A program made the position numbers and the translations under genes. Source: Peptoclostridium sp. (GTDB taxonomy: Bacteria > Bacillota > Clostridia > Peptostreptococcales > Peptostreptococcaceae). From it: a stretch of 32,185 nt of DNA. The notes below the pieces were generated by a model. That model was not told the DNA's origin, did no database searches, and worked only from the letters and a program-made list of their open reading frames with translations. The DNA lies in contig NZ_WXFG01000014.1 in the NCBI RefSeq assembly GCF_009881055.1, positions 1 to 32,185 of the forward strand, written 5' to 3'. The first letter of the stretch is position 1. Each line of letters opens with the position of its first letter. This document shows positions 1 to 8,175 of this stretch, in pieces.

Positions 1-3
1 CAT

Positions 4-42
4 TTAAGGGACAGATGCTTGTTTTAAGCACCTATCCCTTAA
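4..42. repeat. Imperfect inverted repeat / hairpin
   Basis: TTAAGGGA at 4-11 pairs with TCCCTTAA at 35-42, and GCTT/AAGC closes a five-base loop at 21-25, giving a stem of about 17 positions with a few mismatches. No U-tract follows on either strand, so it is not a convincing terminator. It could be the end of a structured element cut by the window edge. I see no gene between 43 and 146. Confidence 0.4.
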
Positions 43-146
43 CTTATACAATAAAACTGCATCAGTTTTTAGAGTTTACACAAAATCTGAAACATACCCG
101 TATAATATTCAAATCAGTCACAGCAAAACTCAATAATAGCTTGAAT

Positions 147-175
147 AGAAAAAGGCGGGGATCCCCCGCCTTTTG
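147..175 (-). terminator. Rho-independent terminator of the Clp ATPase gene
   Basis: A seven-base GC stem (GGCGGGG / CCCCGCC) with an ATC loop is followed, on the minus strand, by a T-rich run. It lies five bases beyond the stop codon of the Clp ATPase gene. Confidence 0.85.
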
Positions 176-179
176 GCTA

Positions 180-2450
180 TTAAATTTCCTTTATGACAAT
201 TTTTCCATCCTCAAGCTCCACACTGACTCTCGAGCCGTCCTTGATTAGCCCCTTGAGGTATTTTTCCGCTATGTCGTCTTCTATATAGCTTTGTATAGTC
301 CTTCTAAGAGGTCTTGCACCGTATTTGTCGCTGTAGCCCTTCTCCAGCATGAAATCCTTGGCATCATCCGAAACGCTTATGGTTATGCCCTTCTCGCTTG
401 CCTCTTCCTTAACCTCCGACAGCATCAGATCAACTATCCTTCGCAGCTGCTCTCTGGTTAGCGAGTTGAATACGACTACCTCGTCAACCCTGTTCAGGAA
501 TTCAGGCCTGAAGGTTTCCCTCAGAGCGTTGTGTACCTTTTCCTCGAGGGCATCGTAGCCGTCGTGCCCAAAGCCTATGCCAAGCGACTTTGTATCAGTG
601 CCAGCGTTGGACGTCATTGCTATAACTGTATTTTCGAAGAATACTGTCCTGCCCTGGCTGTCTGTCAGCCTTCCGTCCTCGAGTATCTGCAGCAGCATGT
701 TAAACACGTCAGGGTGCGCCTTTTCTATCTCGTCAAGGAGTATGACCGAGTAGGGCTTTCTCCTGACCTTTTCAGTCAGCTGTCCACCCTGGTCATAGCC
801 GATGTACCCCGGAGGCGCTCCAATGAGCTTGGATACGGTGTGCTTTTCCATGTACTCGGACATATCAAGCCTTATCATGGCATCCTCGCTTCCGAAGAGC
901 TCGCTCGATAGCGCCCTTACAAGCTCGGTTTTTCCCACACCTGTAGGTCCCACGAAAATAAAGGATGCCGGTTTTTTCTTCTTCCTAAAGCCCGACCTGT
1001 TTCGCCTTATGGCCTTCGAAACTAGGCTTATTGCCTTGGACTGCCCTATGACTCTCCTCGAGAGGCTCTCCTCGAGTTCGAGGAGCTTCATCGACTCTTC
1101 TTTAGTTATCTTCTTAACAGGAATCTTTGTCCAAGACTCAATAACATGCGCCACATCCTCTACCGTCACCTGGAAGGCAGCAGTGTCCGATTGAATCCCG
1201 TCAATTTTTTCCTGCAGCTCAATCTCTTCCATTTTGAATTTCGCAGCAGTCTCATAGTCGTCCTTGACTGCCGCTTCTTCCTTCTTGCGCTGCACCTCGG
1301 CAAGCTCGCGCTTTAGCTTGTCCAGCTCCTTTTGAAGGTTGTTTTTGAGGTTGACCATAGAGCCGGCCTCATCTATTACGTCTATTGCCTTGTCAGGAAG
1401 ATACCTGTCTGTGATGTATCTTTCCGAAAGCTTTGCGGCAGCCTCAACCACCTCGTCAGGTATTATCACGCTGTGGAACTTTTCATAGTAGTCCCTTACT
1501 CCCTTTAGTATTTCTATGGTATCCTCCACCGAAGGCTCGTCCACCATCACAGGCTGGAAACGCCTCTCGAGCGCTGAGTCCTTTTCGATGTGTTTTCTGT
1601 ACTCGTCTATGGTCGTCGCTCCGATTATGTGGACTTCACCCTTGGCAAGCGCGGGCTTTAGTATATTGGCCGCGTTCATCACGCCCCCCTGGACCTCTCC
1701 TGCGCCAACTATGTTGTGTATCTCGTCTATCACGAGGATTATGTTCCTGCTCTGGCTGGCTTCCTTTATTATCTCCTTCATCCTGCCCTCGAACTGGCCT
1801 CTAAACTGCGTGCCCGCGACTATGGCAGTCAAGTCAAGCAGGTACACCTGGGCGTTTAGGAGCCTTGAGGGAACCTTTTTCTGCGCTATCCTCACAGCCA
1901 GACCTTCTGCTATGGCCGTCTTTCCCACTCCCGCCTCGCCTATGAGCACGGGGTTGTTCTTGTTTCTTCTGTTGAGTATCTGTATGACCCTGTTGATTTC
2001 AGCTTCCCTTCCTATCACTCTGTCGACAAGCCCTTCCTTAGCCTTGTCTGTAAGGTTTGTGCCGAATTTTTCAAGGTATTTAAGTTTTTTCTTGGAGTTT
2101 TTCTGCTCCTTTTCATCTTCAGCAGCCTGGGCGCCCGCAAACGACTCTTCTTCCTCATCGTTCTCATCTTCCTCAGAATCCGGGAAGGAACCGTTCATCA
2201 TTTTCATTATCGCCTCGTCAGGGTCGGTTGAGTCCATGTCCATGTTCTCGAACATCTCCCCCATCTGCTTTGAGAGGTTGTCCATGTCCTCAGGAGTCAT
2301 CCCCGACTGCTTCATGAGCTCGTCCATGACTGATATGCCCATCTCCTGAGCGCAGCTCATGCAGTAGCCCTCAAGCACAGGCTTTCCATCCTTGAGCTTC
2401 TGGGTAAACACAACTGCTATGTTTTTTTTACATTTTGAACACATCTTCAT
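180..2450 (-). CDS. clpE: ClpE-type AAA+ unfoldase, Clp protease ATP-binding subunit
   Basis: A 756-residue HSP100 ATPase that would unfold substrates and feed them to ClpP in the cytoplasm. Seen: an N-terminal zinc-finger-like module (C4-x2-C7 and C30-x2-C33), an acidic linker (about 90-118), AAA+ domain 1 with Walker A at 171-178 and Walker B VIDE near 240, a UVR-like coiled middle region (about 377-416), AAA+ domain 2 with Walker A at 501-508, and an IGF tripeptide at 625-627 matching the ClpP-docking loop. The Cys-pair N-terminus replacing the usual Clp-N repeats, plus the UVR region, favours ClpE over ClpC. The gene is monocistronic, with a TATAAT-like -10 upstream near 2500 but a poor -35. 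I saw no CtsR-type direct repeat. The ATG has GGAG 11 bases upstream. Family call is secure; ClpE versus ClpC is less so. Confidence 0.9.
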   Translation of the reverse strand: MKMCSKCKKNIAVVFTQKLKDGKPVLEGYCMSCAQEMGISVMDELMKQSGMTPEDMDNLSKQMGEMFENMDMDSTDPDEAIMKMMNGSFPDSEEDENDEEEESFAGAQAAEDEKEQKNSKKKLKYLEKFGTNLTDKAKEGLVDRVIGREAEINRVIQILNRRNKNNPVLIGEAGVGKTAIAEGLAVRIAQKKVPSRLLNAQVYLLDLTAIVAGTQFRGQFEGRMKEIIKEASQSRNIILVIDEIHNIVGAGEVQGGVMNAANILKPALAKGEVHIIGATTIDEYRKHIEKDSALERRFQPVMVDEPSVEDTIEILKGVRDYYEKFHSVIIPDEVVEAAAKLSERYITDRYLPDKAIDVIDEAGSMVNLKNNLQKELDKLKRELAEVQRKKEEAAVKDDYETAAKFKMEEIELQEKIDGIQSDTAAFQVTVEDVAHVIESWTKIPVKKITKEESMKLLELEESLSRRVIGQSKAISLVSKAIRRNRSGFRKKKKPASFIFVGPTGVGKTELVRALSSELFGSEDAMIRLDMSEYMEKHTVSKLIGAPPGYIGYDQGGQLTEKVRRKPYSVILLDEIEKAHPDVFNMLLQILEDGRLTDSQGRTVFFENTVIAMTSNAGTDTKSLGIGFGHDGYDALEEKVHNALRETFRPEFLNRVDEVVVFNSLTREQLRRIVDLMLSEVKEEASEKGITISVSDDAKDFMLEKGYSDKYGARPLRRTIQSYIEDDIAEKYLKGLIKDGSRVSVELEDGKIVIKEI

Positions 2451-2545
2451 ATATCTATCATCTCCATATTATCAGCAGCATTAGAATTGTCTTTATATAA
2501 TTATATCACATCTATATCAGTTGCAATTATACATATTTTTACATA

Positions 2546-2572
2546 ATAAAAAAAGACGGCCAAGACCGTCTC
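2546..2572 (-). terminator. Rho-independent terminator of the nitroreductase gene
   Basis: AGACGG at 2554-2559 pairs with CCGTCT at 2566-2571. On the minus strand the stem is followed by a run of seven or more T. It sits just past the nitroreductase stop. Confidence 0.85.
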
Positions 2573-2580
2573 GAAATACT

Positions 2581-3084
2581 CTACCACTTGTTGTAATGAA
2601 TCCTGCTTGAATCAAATCTGTCCACAAACCGGTTTCCCTCACCCTCTGGATATCCCACAGGCACTACGGCAAAAGGCATTATATTCTCCGGAAGGTTGAA
2701 ATAATCTATTATGAACTCCATTCTTTCTTCCACTGGAGCAACGCCAACCCAAACGGCTCCAAGCCCCTGGTGAGTGGCTTCCAAAAGCATATTCTGTACC
2801 GCTGCCGCCATATCCTGCTGCCAGTTGTCGGGGAAAAACAGCTTCTGCATGTCAGTTAGGAACACCACGGCGCATGACGCATCCTTCAGCATCTCTGAAT
2901 ATTCGTCCATCCCCGAAATTTCGTCGAGCACCTTCTTGTCCCTTACTACTATGAACTCCCACGGCTGCTCATTGCCTGCAGAAGGCGCCTGCATTGCAGC
3001 TCTAAGCAGGGTTTCAACCTTATCTTCTTCAACTTCCCTGTCTACAAACTCTCTTACGCTTCTTCTCTTGAAAATGTTTTCCAT
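2581..3084 (-). CDS. Nitroreductase family protein (FMN-dependent)
   Basis: A 167-residue nitroreductase-fold flavoenzyme expected to bind FMN and use NAD(P)H. Its physiological substrate cannot be told from sequence. Seen: the N-terminal RRSVREF motif that contacts FMN phosphate in this family, the APSAGNEQPWEF motif, the central GLGAVWVGV segment, and the C-terminal VVPVGYPE motif. The start is set at ATG 3084, preceded by an AAAGGCGG purine stretch. The frame is open upstream to 3153, but those residues (MCDIYMHHK...) do not resemble the family. It follows the metallophosphoesterase gene by 68 bases and ends in a terminator, so the two are probably co-transcribed. The length is typical of the small NfnB-like group. 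Confidence 0.88.
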   Translation of the reverse strand: MENIFKRRSVREFVDREVEEDKVETLLRAAMQAPSAGNEQPWEFIVVRDKKVLDEISGMDEYSEMLKDASCAVVFLTDMQKLFFPDNWQQDMAAAVQNMLLEATHQGLGAVWVGVAPVEERMEFIIDYFNLPENIMPFAVVPVGYPEGEGNRFVDRFDSSRIHYNKW

Positions 3085-3152
3085 TGTTTTTTTCCGCCTT
3101 TCATCATGTGTTGTGATTAGACATAATTTATGATGCATATAAATATCACACA

Positions 3153-3962
3153 TTATCCTTTTCCGTTTATCTCTATAAGCGTCATCTGGCTTCTGTTCAT
3201 GAATCTCACAGGAAGCCTGCTCACGCCGACTCCGCTGTCTATGTAGAGATATCTGGCGCCTTCAAGTTCGTAAATTCCTTTTTGATACTTTGGAAACAGG
3301 CCTTGGTTCGGAGCCACAACAGCTCCTACAAAAGGCAGCCTGACCTGACCTCCATGTGTATGGCCGCTGAGTATAAGATCACTCTTTAGGTTTTTGCCCT
3401 CTTTGATTATATTCGGCGAATGTGAGAGCAGTATTGTATAGCTTGTTTCATCAAAGCCGTCAAAAGCCTCGTCAGCATCGCTGTGCCTTGTATCGTAGTC
3501 ATCCACACCGCAGATGTATATATCCATATTTTCAATGCTCATTATATCATTTCTGTTGTTTAAAACTCTGACTCCGCGCGACTCGAGCTCAGCTTCGAGC
3601 CTTCTGGTTCCCATATCGTTGGCCCATTCGTGGTTGCCGCTTACGAAATAGACTCTTTCACAAACATTTGCAAGACCCTCTGCAAGCGCAAATATCCTCT
3701 CGTAGTCGTCAGTCTCTCGGTCTACAACGTCTCCTGTTATGGCAACCGCATCCGGCTTAATCCTTTCCACGTTCTCAAGCACCTGCTCGTTTGCATTGGC
3801 ATTGTGGTAGTCTGATATCTGGACTATTTTTAATTTTTTACCAGCTTTGAGCTTTTCACTTTCGAATTCTATGCTGTTTAATGCAACAAAATGGACTTCA
3901 TAAAATATATCTCCCATCAGCAGGAGCAGAGGCATAATAATCCATATTATTTTTTTATTCAA
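3153..3962 (-). CDS. Membrane-anchored calcineurin-like metallophosphoesterase (YkuE-like)
   Basis: A 269-residue protein with one N-terminal hydrophobic segment (about 4-20) that should anchor a phosphoesterase domain outside the membrane. Metal-binding motifs are in the standard order: SDYHN (D-x-H), GDVVD, GNHEW, a later LSHSP, and SGHTHGGQ. The family resembles YkuE/LpxH-like phosphoesterases; the substrate is unknown. The start codon is TTG at 3962, chosen because AAAGGGG lies nine bases upstream and the hydrophobic leader begins there. It has its own promoter near 4091-4119 and a leader of about 120 nt that contains a long inverted repeat. Nitroreductase follows in the same direction. 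Confidence 0.9.
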   Translation of the reverse strand: MNKKIIWIIMPLLLLMGDIFYEVHFVALNSIEFESEKLKAGKKLKIVQISDYHNANANEQVLENVERIKPDAVAITGDVVDRETDDYERIFALAEGLANVCERVYFVSGNHEWANDMGTRRLEAELESRGVRVLNNRNDIMSIENMDIYICGVDDYDTRHSDADEAFDGFDETSYTILLSHSPNIIKEGKNLKSDLILSGHTHGGQVRLPFVGAVVAPNQGLFPKYQKGIYELEGARYLYIDSGVGVSRLPVRFMNRSQMTLIEINGKG

Positions 3963-4001
3963 ACGCTGCAGCCCCTTTCATAATTTAAGGCGAGGCTCAA
4001 A

Positions 4002-4066
4002 GCCAAGCGTTCATCTGCGATATCCGGACTTGAAAGGCATGCACTTTAAAGTGCGCTAGGCTTGGC
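4002..4066 (-). promoter_or_regulatory. Structured 5' leader of the metallophosphoesterase mRNA
   Basis: Outer arms GCCAAGC (4002-4008) and GCTTGGC (4060-4066) enclose a perfect 14-bp palindrome GCACTTTAAAGTGC (4041-4054) and about 30 unpaired bases. The structure falls wholly inside the leader predicted from the promoter at 4091-4119. I do not recognise a known riboswitch class in it. Confidence 0.4.
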
Positions 4067-4090
4067 ATTCAAAAAAACAGGTATACTTAA

Positions 4091-4119
4091 ATTATACCAA
4101 AAGAGTTTGAATTTTTCCA
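4091..4119 (-). promoter_or_regulatory. Putative sigma-A promoter for the metallophosphoesterase gene
   Basis: On the minus strand, -10 TATAAT (4091-4096) and -35 TGGAAA (4114-4119) are separated by exactly 17 bases. The -10 is perfect and the -35 moderate. Predicted transcript start is near 4084. Confidence 0.55.
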
Positions 4120-4152
4120 GTTCGCCTTCAAATTGTATTTAAATATGGCCTT

Positions 4153-4698
4153 CTACTCCACATTCACAGAAGAATGCATCAGATTCACATTTTCCGGATT
4201 GAAAATTTCGGTTCCTTCAAAGCCGTCCTTATCCGAGTCATACTCAAAATCCATGAGCTGGAGGCTCGCCGAGCCCGGCTGAAGTGTTGTTATATGGAGC
4301 TTCGAATCGCTTCCAGCTGTGTACGCCCAATATTTTATTTCGCCCAGCTGCACGTAGCCTTCAAAAAGGACATATTCCCTGTCTTCTCCTCTTACTGTAA
4401 GAAGCCAGTTTTGCCCGTCATCCCACATTATGTTGCCGCTCGGATCCTTCTGCGCAGCCGTGTACATCTGAACGTTCTCCATCTGCCCGTCGCCTTCGAG
4501 GTCTATTTCATATTCGTCAAGCAGCGTCAACTCATTTATATCTCTAAGCTCTTTCGAGGCTTCTATAAATTTTTTGTTTTTTTCAGACTGATTGCCAGCA
4601 GGCTTTTCCGGCTCCGGATTCATGCAGCCAACAGACAACACGAGCGTCAATAGCGCCAAAGATACCATCAAAACAGTTTTCCTAGCAAATACTTTCAT
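4153..4698 (-). CDS. Putative lipoprotein of unknown function
   Basis: A 181-residue secreted protein with a basic start, a hydrophobic core and the lipobox LSVGC, so it should be lipid-anchored on the outer face of the membrane. The mature part is polar and acidic. The stretch EIDLEGDGQMENVQMYTA resembles the calcium-type or VCBS-like acidic loops common in extracytoplasmic domains of Firmicutes, but no family is recognised. The start is ATG 4698 because GGAGGT lies eight bases upstream; the in-frame ATG eight codons earlier has no such site. A TATAAT -10 lies at 4723-4728, with no good -35. Confidence 0.82.
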   Translation of the reverse strand: MKVFARKTVLMVSLALLTLVLSVGCMNPEPEKPAGNQSEKNKKFIEASKELRDINELTLLDEYEIDLEGDGQMENVQMYTAAQKDPSGNIMWDDGQNWLLTVRGEDREYVLFEGYVQLGEIKYWAYTAGSDSKLHITTLQPGSASLQLMDFEYDSDKDGFEGTEIFNPENVNLMHSSVNVE

Positions 4699-4775
4699 TT
4701 TTAAATACCTCCGTTTTTGCATATTATAAGTCTATATTACCCCATACTGCGGCAGAATACACTCGTTTATAATCT

Positions 4776-4823
4776 AACAAAAACCGCAGGTTCTGCGAAT
4801 TGAGCTCTGCAGGACCTGCGGTT
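4776..4823 (-). terminator. Rho-independent terminator of the small membrane protein gene
   Basis: AACCGCAGGT (4782-4791) pairs with ACCTGCGGTT (4814-4823), with further TCTGC/GCAG pairing inside. On the minus strand a TTTTTG run follows. It lies just after the stop of the gene starting at 5495. Confidence 0.85.
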
Positions 4824-4841
4824 GAATTATTAATATTAAAC

Positions 4842-5495
4842 TTAAGCTGCCTTTTGAGCCGATTTTTTAGCGAAGGCCAATATACCGCCGAGCGCTATTG
4901 AAAGCATTGCAGCCATAAGCACTCTGTATTCCGGCGGCAGCATGAAGGTTATGGTGTGCGCCGGTATCCAAAACAGCGGAACCGTCTTTACAAGCACGAA
5001 AGATATGAATCCGTTCCAGTCTATTCTTTTGACTACATCTCCAAGCGAAACAGCTCCGCCTTTTTCATGCTTAAGGTCGATGTAGGTGTCTGTAACCCTG
5101 TGGAAAGCCATCATTGTCGGTGCGAACGTCAGATTCATAAGCGAACTGACAAAGAAGGCGAACAGGAATTTGGAGTCTCCGCCCGGCAGAAGCCCCTTTT
5201 CAAGCGCTCCCTTTACGCCAGTTGCAAACACATCGAACACAAGCACTATTGCCATGCCAAGGAAACCCCATATTGCAGCCCTTGGCAGTATGCCGTGAGG
5301 TATGCTCCAATCACCGGTTGCTATCCTTATTGCCAGAAGCTCGCCCATTGTTGCTAGTATGAAGAATTTGATGAATCCGCTTATGAAGGGGTGAGAACCT
5401 GTAAATTCAATGAAAACCTCATGTGTTGATGGTGTTACAAGGAATGCCACTACTGCCGCAAGCACCCCAGCCCATATTAAATCACCTTTTTTCAA
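4842..5495 (-). CDS. Multi-pass membrane protein, possibly Mpv17/PMP22-like
   Basis: A 217-residue integral membrane protein with roughly four to five hydrophobic segments (about 8-22, 38-55, 76-92, 110-130, 160-205). The C-terminal pattern VPLFWIPAHTITFMLPPEYR resembles the W-x-P-x-x-Q/H-x-x-x-F-x-x-P-x-x-R signature of Mpv17/PMP22 proteins, but the match is distant and made by eye. The start is TTG 5495, supported by AAGGAGG seven bases upstream and a basic MKKGD beginning. The gene stands alone between its own strong promoter and a strong terminator, so it is probably well expressed. The function is unknown. Confidence 0.8.
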   Translation of the reverse strand: MKKGDLIWAGVLAAVVAFLVTPSTHEVFIEFTGSHPFISGFIKFFILATMGELLAIRIATGDWSIPHGILPRAAIWGFLGMAIVLVFDVFATGVKGALEKGLLPGGDSKFLFAFFVSSLMNLTFAPTMMAFHRVTDTYIDLKHEKGGAVSLGDVVKRIDWNGFISFVLVKTVPLFWIPAHTITFMLPPEYRVLMAAMLSIALGGILAFAKKSAQKAA

Positions 5496-5534
5496 AATAC
5501 GCCTCCTTAAATATTGTTAAAAAATCATCTAATC

Positions 5535-5563
5535 ATTATATCACTGTCTTTCGCCATTTGCAA
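5535..5563 (-). promoter_or_regulatory. Near-consensus sigma-A promoter
   Basis: On the minus strand, TTGCAA (5558-5563), a 17-base spacer and a perfect TATAAT (5535-5540) precede the TTG-start membrane protein gene. This is one of the best housekeeping-type promoters in the window. Confidence 0.8.
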
Positions 5564-5566
5564 AAG

Positions 5567-5608
5567 AATCCCTGATCCTTAGAGGTAGTGGTAAAAGGAC
5601 CAGGGATT
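5567..5608. repeat. Long hairpin just upstream of the promoter
   Basis: AATCCCTG (5567-5574) with CAGGGATT (5601-5608), and CCTT (5577-5580) with AAGG (5595-5598), form a two-part stem. It directly abuts the -35 box of the next gene and lies downstream of iorB. It could terminate the ior operon, although the T-tract is weak. Confidence 0.45.
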
Positions 5609-5647
5609 TTAATAGCTAAATTTCTATCCGACCCAGTTATTAAACCT

Positions 5648-5700
5648 TTGAGTAAGCCCGGTGCAGCCACATACGACTGCGGCTGGCCAGGCTTACTCAA
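5648..5700 (-). terminator. Hairpin after iorB, possible terminator or 3' stabiliser
   Basis: An 11-base stem, TTGAGTAAGCC (5648-5658) with GGCTTACTCAA (5690-5700), encloses a second stem CAGCC/GGCTG. It lies 36 bases after the iorB stop. No clear U-tract follows on the minus strand, so a 3'-end stabilising role is as likely as termination. Confidence 0.45.
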
Positions 5701-5736
5701 TTGATGGTTTACAATGGCCGCTAATTCACTGTATTT

Positions 5737-6345
5737 CTATATGCTGACTTCTTCCTTAACTTCCGAAGCCACCAGATCCATTCCCTTGTTTATAGCCTTG
5801 AGATTCAGCTCGACGAACCTTGGCTTCACATTCTGCTCCACCATCTTGTTCCAGTCTACGCCTTCAACGCCCATGGCTTTTATCAGCCCGCCAAGAAGAA
5901 CTATGTTTTGAGCTTTTATGTTTCCAAGCTCCATGGCCTCTTTCGCGGCGTCTATTACATATATATTATCTACTGCAGCCTCTAGTTTTTCCATAACTCC
6001 TTCAGGATAAACCTCTGCTCCCGATATTACAGTTGCCGAAGGTATCTCGTAGTTGTTTACAACAAGAGCCCCGCCCGGCTTTAGATACTCAAGCCACCTT
6101 ACAGCCTCTACCTTTTCGAAAGCAACCATTACATCAGCAGATCCTTTTCCTATTATAGGAGAGTCCACCTTGTCGCCGTACCTTACCTGAGTAGTAACGC
6201 TTCCTCCCCTTTGGGCCATACCGTGAACCTCTGACATCTTAACATCGAAGCCAGCCTCTATAAGACCGCTTGAAAGTATCTGTGAAGCAAGTATTATACC
6301 CTGTCCTCCGACTCCTACAAGCAGAACACTTTTAACATTTGACAT
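5737..6345 (-). CDS. iorB: Indolepyruvate:ferredoxin oxidoreductase, beta subunit
   Basis: The 202-residue smaller subunit of the oxygen-sensitive enzyme that oxidatively decarboxylates aryl (and some branched) 2-oxo acids to acyl-CoA while reducing ferredoxin. The gamma-domain signature VGVGGQGIILAS is at the N-terminus, followed by SEVHGMAQRGGSV, typical of IorB/PorC. The start is taken as ATG 6345, because AGGTG is well spaced before it. A GTG three codons upstream (6354) would overlap iorA. The iorA stop ends one base before this ATG, so the two are translationally coupled, as expected for subunits of one complex. Confidence 0.95.
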   Translation of the reverse strand: MSNVKSVLLVGVGGQGIILASQILSSGLIEAGFDVKMSEVHGMAQRGGSVTTQVRYGDKVDSPIIGKGSADVMVAFEKVEAVRWLEYLKPGGALVVNNYEIPSATVISGAEVYPEGVMEKLEAAVDNIYVIDAAKEAMELGNIKAQNIVLLGGLIKAMGVEGVDWNKMVEQNVKPRFVELNLKAINKGMDLVASEVKEEVSI

Positions 6346-6346
6346 A

Positions 6347-8125
6347 TTATTCACCTACCCTTTCTATAGCTTCAAACGGACAAACCTGAGCACAAACCGA
6401 GCATCCCACGCACATATCCGGGTCAATCTTTGCAAACTTGTCGAAAGACAGCGCCGGGCAGCCCGACTTGAGGCAAAGCTTGCAAGATTTGCACTTGTCC
6501 TCGTTAACCTTGAACTTCTTGAGCTCGCAGCCAAACTCAGTCTTGTCCTCCTGAGAGAACTTCTTGAGCACGCAAGGCCATCTTGTTATGACTACCGAAG
6601 GACCGTCGAATTCAAGCGCCTTTTTGAGAGCTGCATCAGTCTCCTTGAGATTGAGGGGGTTTACAACCTGTATATCTTCAACGCCAAGAGCTTTAACAAG
6701 ATTTGGTATGTCTATGGCTATTGTCTTGTCTCCCATAAGAGTGTAGCCTGTTCCAGGATTTTCCTGATGTCCAGTCATGCCCGTTATCCTGTTGTCGAGT
6801 ATTACAGTCACAGTGTTGCCTTTGTTGTATACAACGTCCACAAGCGAGTTCATGCCTGTGTGGAAGAATGTAGAGTCTCCTATTACAGAAACCACCTTCT
6901 TGTCTTCGCCCGCCAATTTGAAGGCCTTGGCTGCTCCGTGACCTGTCGATATAGACCCGCCCATGCAAACGCAGGTGTCCATCGAGTTAAGCGGCTGAGT
7001 GAATCCAAGCGTGTAGCAGCCGATGTCGCCCGTTACCATTACGTTCTTTATCTTTGAAAGCGAGTAGAACAGACCTCTGTGAGGACAGCCTGCGCATAGA
7101 GTCGGAGGCCTTTTTATAATTGCATCGTCAAGAGCATCCAGTCCCTCTATTGTTTTGATTTCTTTGCCGAGCAGAGCCTTTGCTATTATGTCCGGATTGA
7201 GCTCTCCCACGTTAGGTATAAGCTCCTTGCCTGTGCACTTGATTCCTCTGGCTTTGATCTGTTCTTCCATGTATGGCTCAAGTTCCTCTATAACATAAAG
7301 AGTTTCAACCTCTTTTGCAAAGTCCTCTATCATCCCGAAAGGAAGAGGGTTAGTGAAACCTATCTTGAGATATGACGCCGAATCGCCGAATACTTCCTTA
7401 GCATACTGGTAAGATATTCCCGAAGTTATTATGCCTATCTTCTTGTCGTTCCACTCGACAGTGTTAAGCGGAGAGTTGTTGCTGTACTCCTCGAGCTTTG
7501 CAAGCCTTTCTTCAAGAGTAACGTGGAGAACCTTTGCATGCGCTGGAGCCGCCAGGAACTTGCCCACATTCTTGACGTAAGGCTTCTTGGCCACCTCAGT
7601 TCTCTCCCCGAGCTCAACTAGGGTCTTTGAATGGCATACCCTCGTTGTAACCCTGAAAAGCACCGGTACGTCATACTCCTCAGAAACCCTCAGAGCCTCC
7701 TTAACGTAGTCCTTTGCCTCCTGAGAGTCGGTAGGTTCAACCATTGCCATCTTTCCGAACTTGGCAAAATATCTGTTGTCCTGCTCGTTTTGAGAAGAGT
7801 GCATTCCCGGATCATCAGCAGAAATGAACACAAAGCCCCCGTTTACCCCAAGGTATGCATAAGTCATTATAGGGTCGGCAGCAACGTTGAGTCCAACGTG
7901 CTTCATGGCCGCAAGGCTTCTAGCGCCTGCCATCGAAGCTCCTATGGCAACCTCCATGGCAACCTTTTCATTTGGAGACCATTCGCAATATACATCTTCC
8001 TTGTACTGCTCCATATTTTCAAGTATCTCAGTCGATGGTGTTCCCGGATATGCCGCTGCAACGTGTCCGCCAGCTTCGTAGAAACCTCTTGCTATTGCTT
8101 CGTTACCAGTAAGCAGTTTTTTCAT
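6347..8125 (-). CDS. iorA: Indolepyruvate:ferredoxin oxidoreductase, alpha subunit
   Basis: A 592-residue catalytic subunit with the normal domain order. An N-terminal pyrimidine-binding region opens with GNEAIARGFYEAG and AYPGTPSTEI. The C-terminal thiamine diphosphate domain has LCAGCPHRG, TGDIGCYTLG and IGDSTFFHTG. Near the end are two [4Fe-4S] clusters: CKSCKLC with a following GCP, and CVGCSVCAQVCP. It turns aryl pyruvates made by transamination into arylacetyl-CoA with ferredoxin reduction. AAGGAGG sits 12 bases before ATG 8125. It lies 50 bases after ptb and is coupled to iorB, which suggests the acyl-CoA product is used for ATP via an acyl phosphate. No acyl kinase gene is in this window. 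Confidence 0.97.
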   Translation of the reverse strand: MKKLLTGNEAIARGFYEAGGHVAAAYPGTPSTEILENMEQYKEDVYCEWSPNEKVAMEVAIGASMAGARSLAAMKHVGLNVAADPIMTYAYLGVNGGFVFISADDPGMHSSQNEQDNRYFAKFGKMAMVEPTDSQEAKDYVKEALRVSEEYDVPVLFRVTTRVCHSKTLVELGERTEVAKKPYVKNVGKFLAAPAHAKVLHVTLEERLAKLEEYSNNSPLNTVEWNDKKIGIITSGISYQYAKEVFGDSASYLKIGFTNPLPFGMIEDFAKEVETLYVIEELEPYMEEQIKARGIKCTGKELIPNVGELNPDIIAKALLGKEIKTIEGLDALDDAIIKRPPTLCAGCPHRGLFYSLSKIKNVMVTGDIGCYTLGFTQPLNSMDTCVCMGGSISTGHGAAKAFKLAGEDKKVVSVIGDSTFFHTGMNSLVDVVYNKGNTVTVILDNRITGMTGHQENPGTGYTLMGDKTIAIDIPNLVKALGVEDIQVVNPLNLKETDAALKKALEFDGPSVVITRWPCVLKKFSQEDKTEFGCELKKFKVNEDKCKSCKLCLKSGCPALSFDKFAKIDPDMCVGCSVCAQVCPFEAIERVGE

Positions 8126-8175
8126 CTACTTTATCCTCCTTAGGGTTATCTTTGTCGTCTTCTTCAAAATAATAT

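Noticed and set aside
1516..2349. A long open frame on the + strand opposite the Clp ATPase gene.
   Set aside because: It is an antisense shadow: no ribosome site, low-complexity Ser/Leu/Phe-rich product, and the opposite strand encodes a clear Clp ATPase.
3085..3153. Longer nitroreductase start at 3153.
   Set aside because: The extra residues do not fit the family, and the ATG at 3084 has a purine-rich site upstream.
4002..4066. tRNA-like outline (seven-base acceptor-like stem with inner stems).
   Set aside because: No T-loop consensus, no proper anticodon arm and no GG in the D-loop on either strand. No tRNA or rRNA gene was found anywhere in the window.
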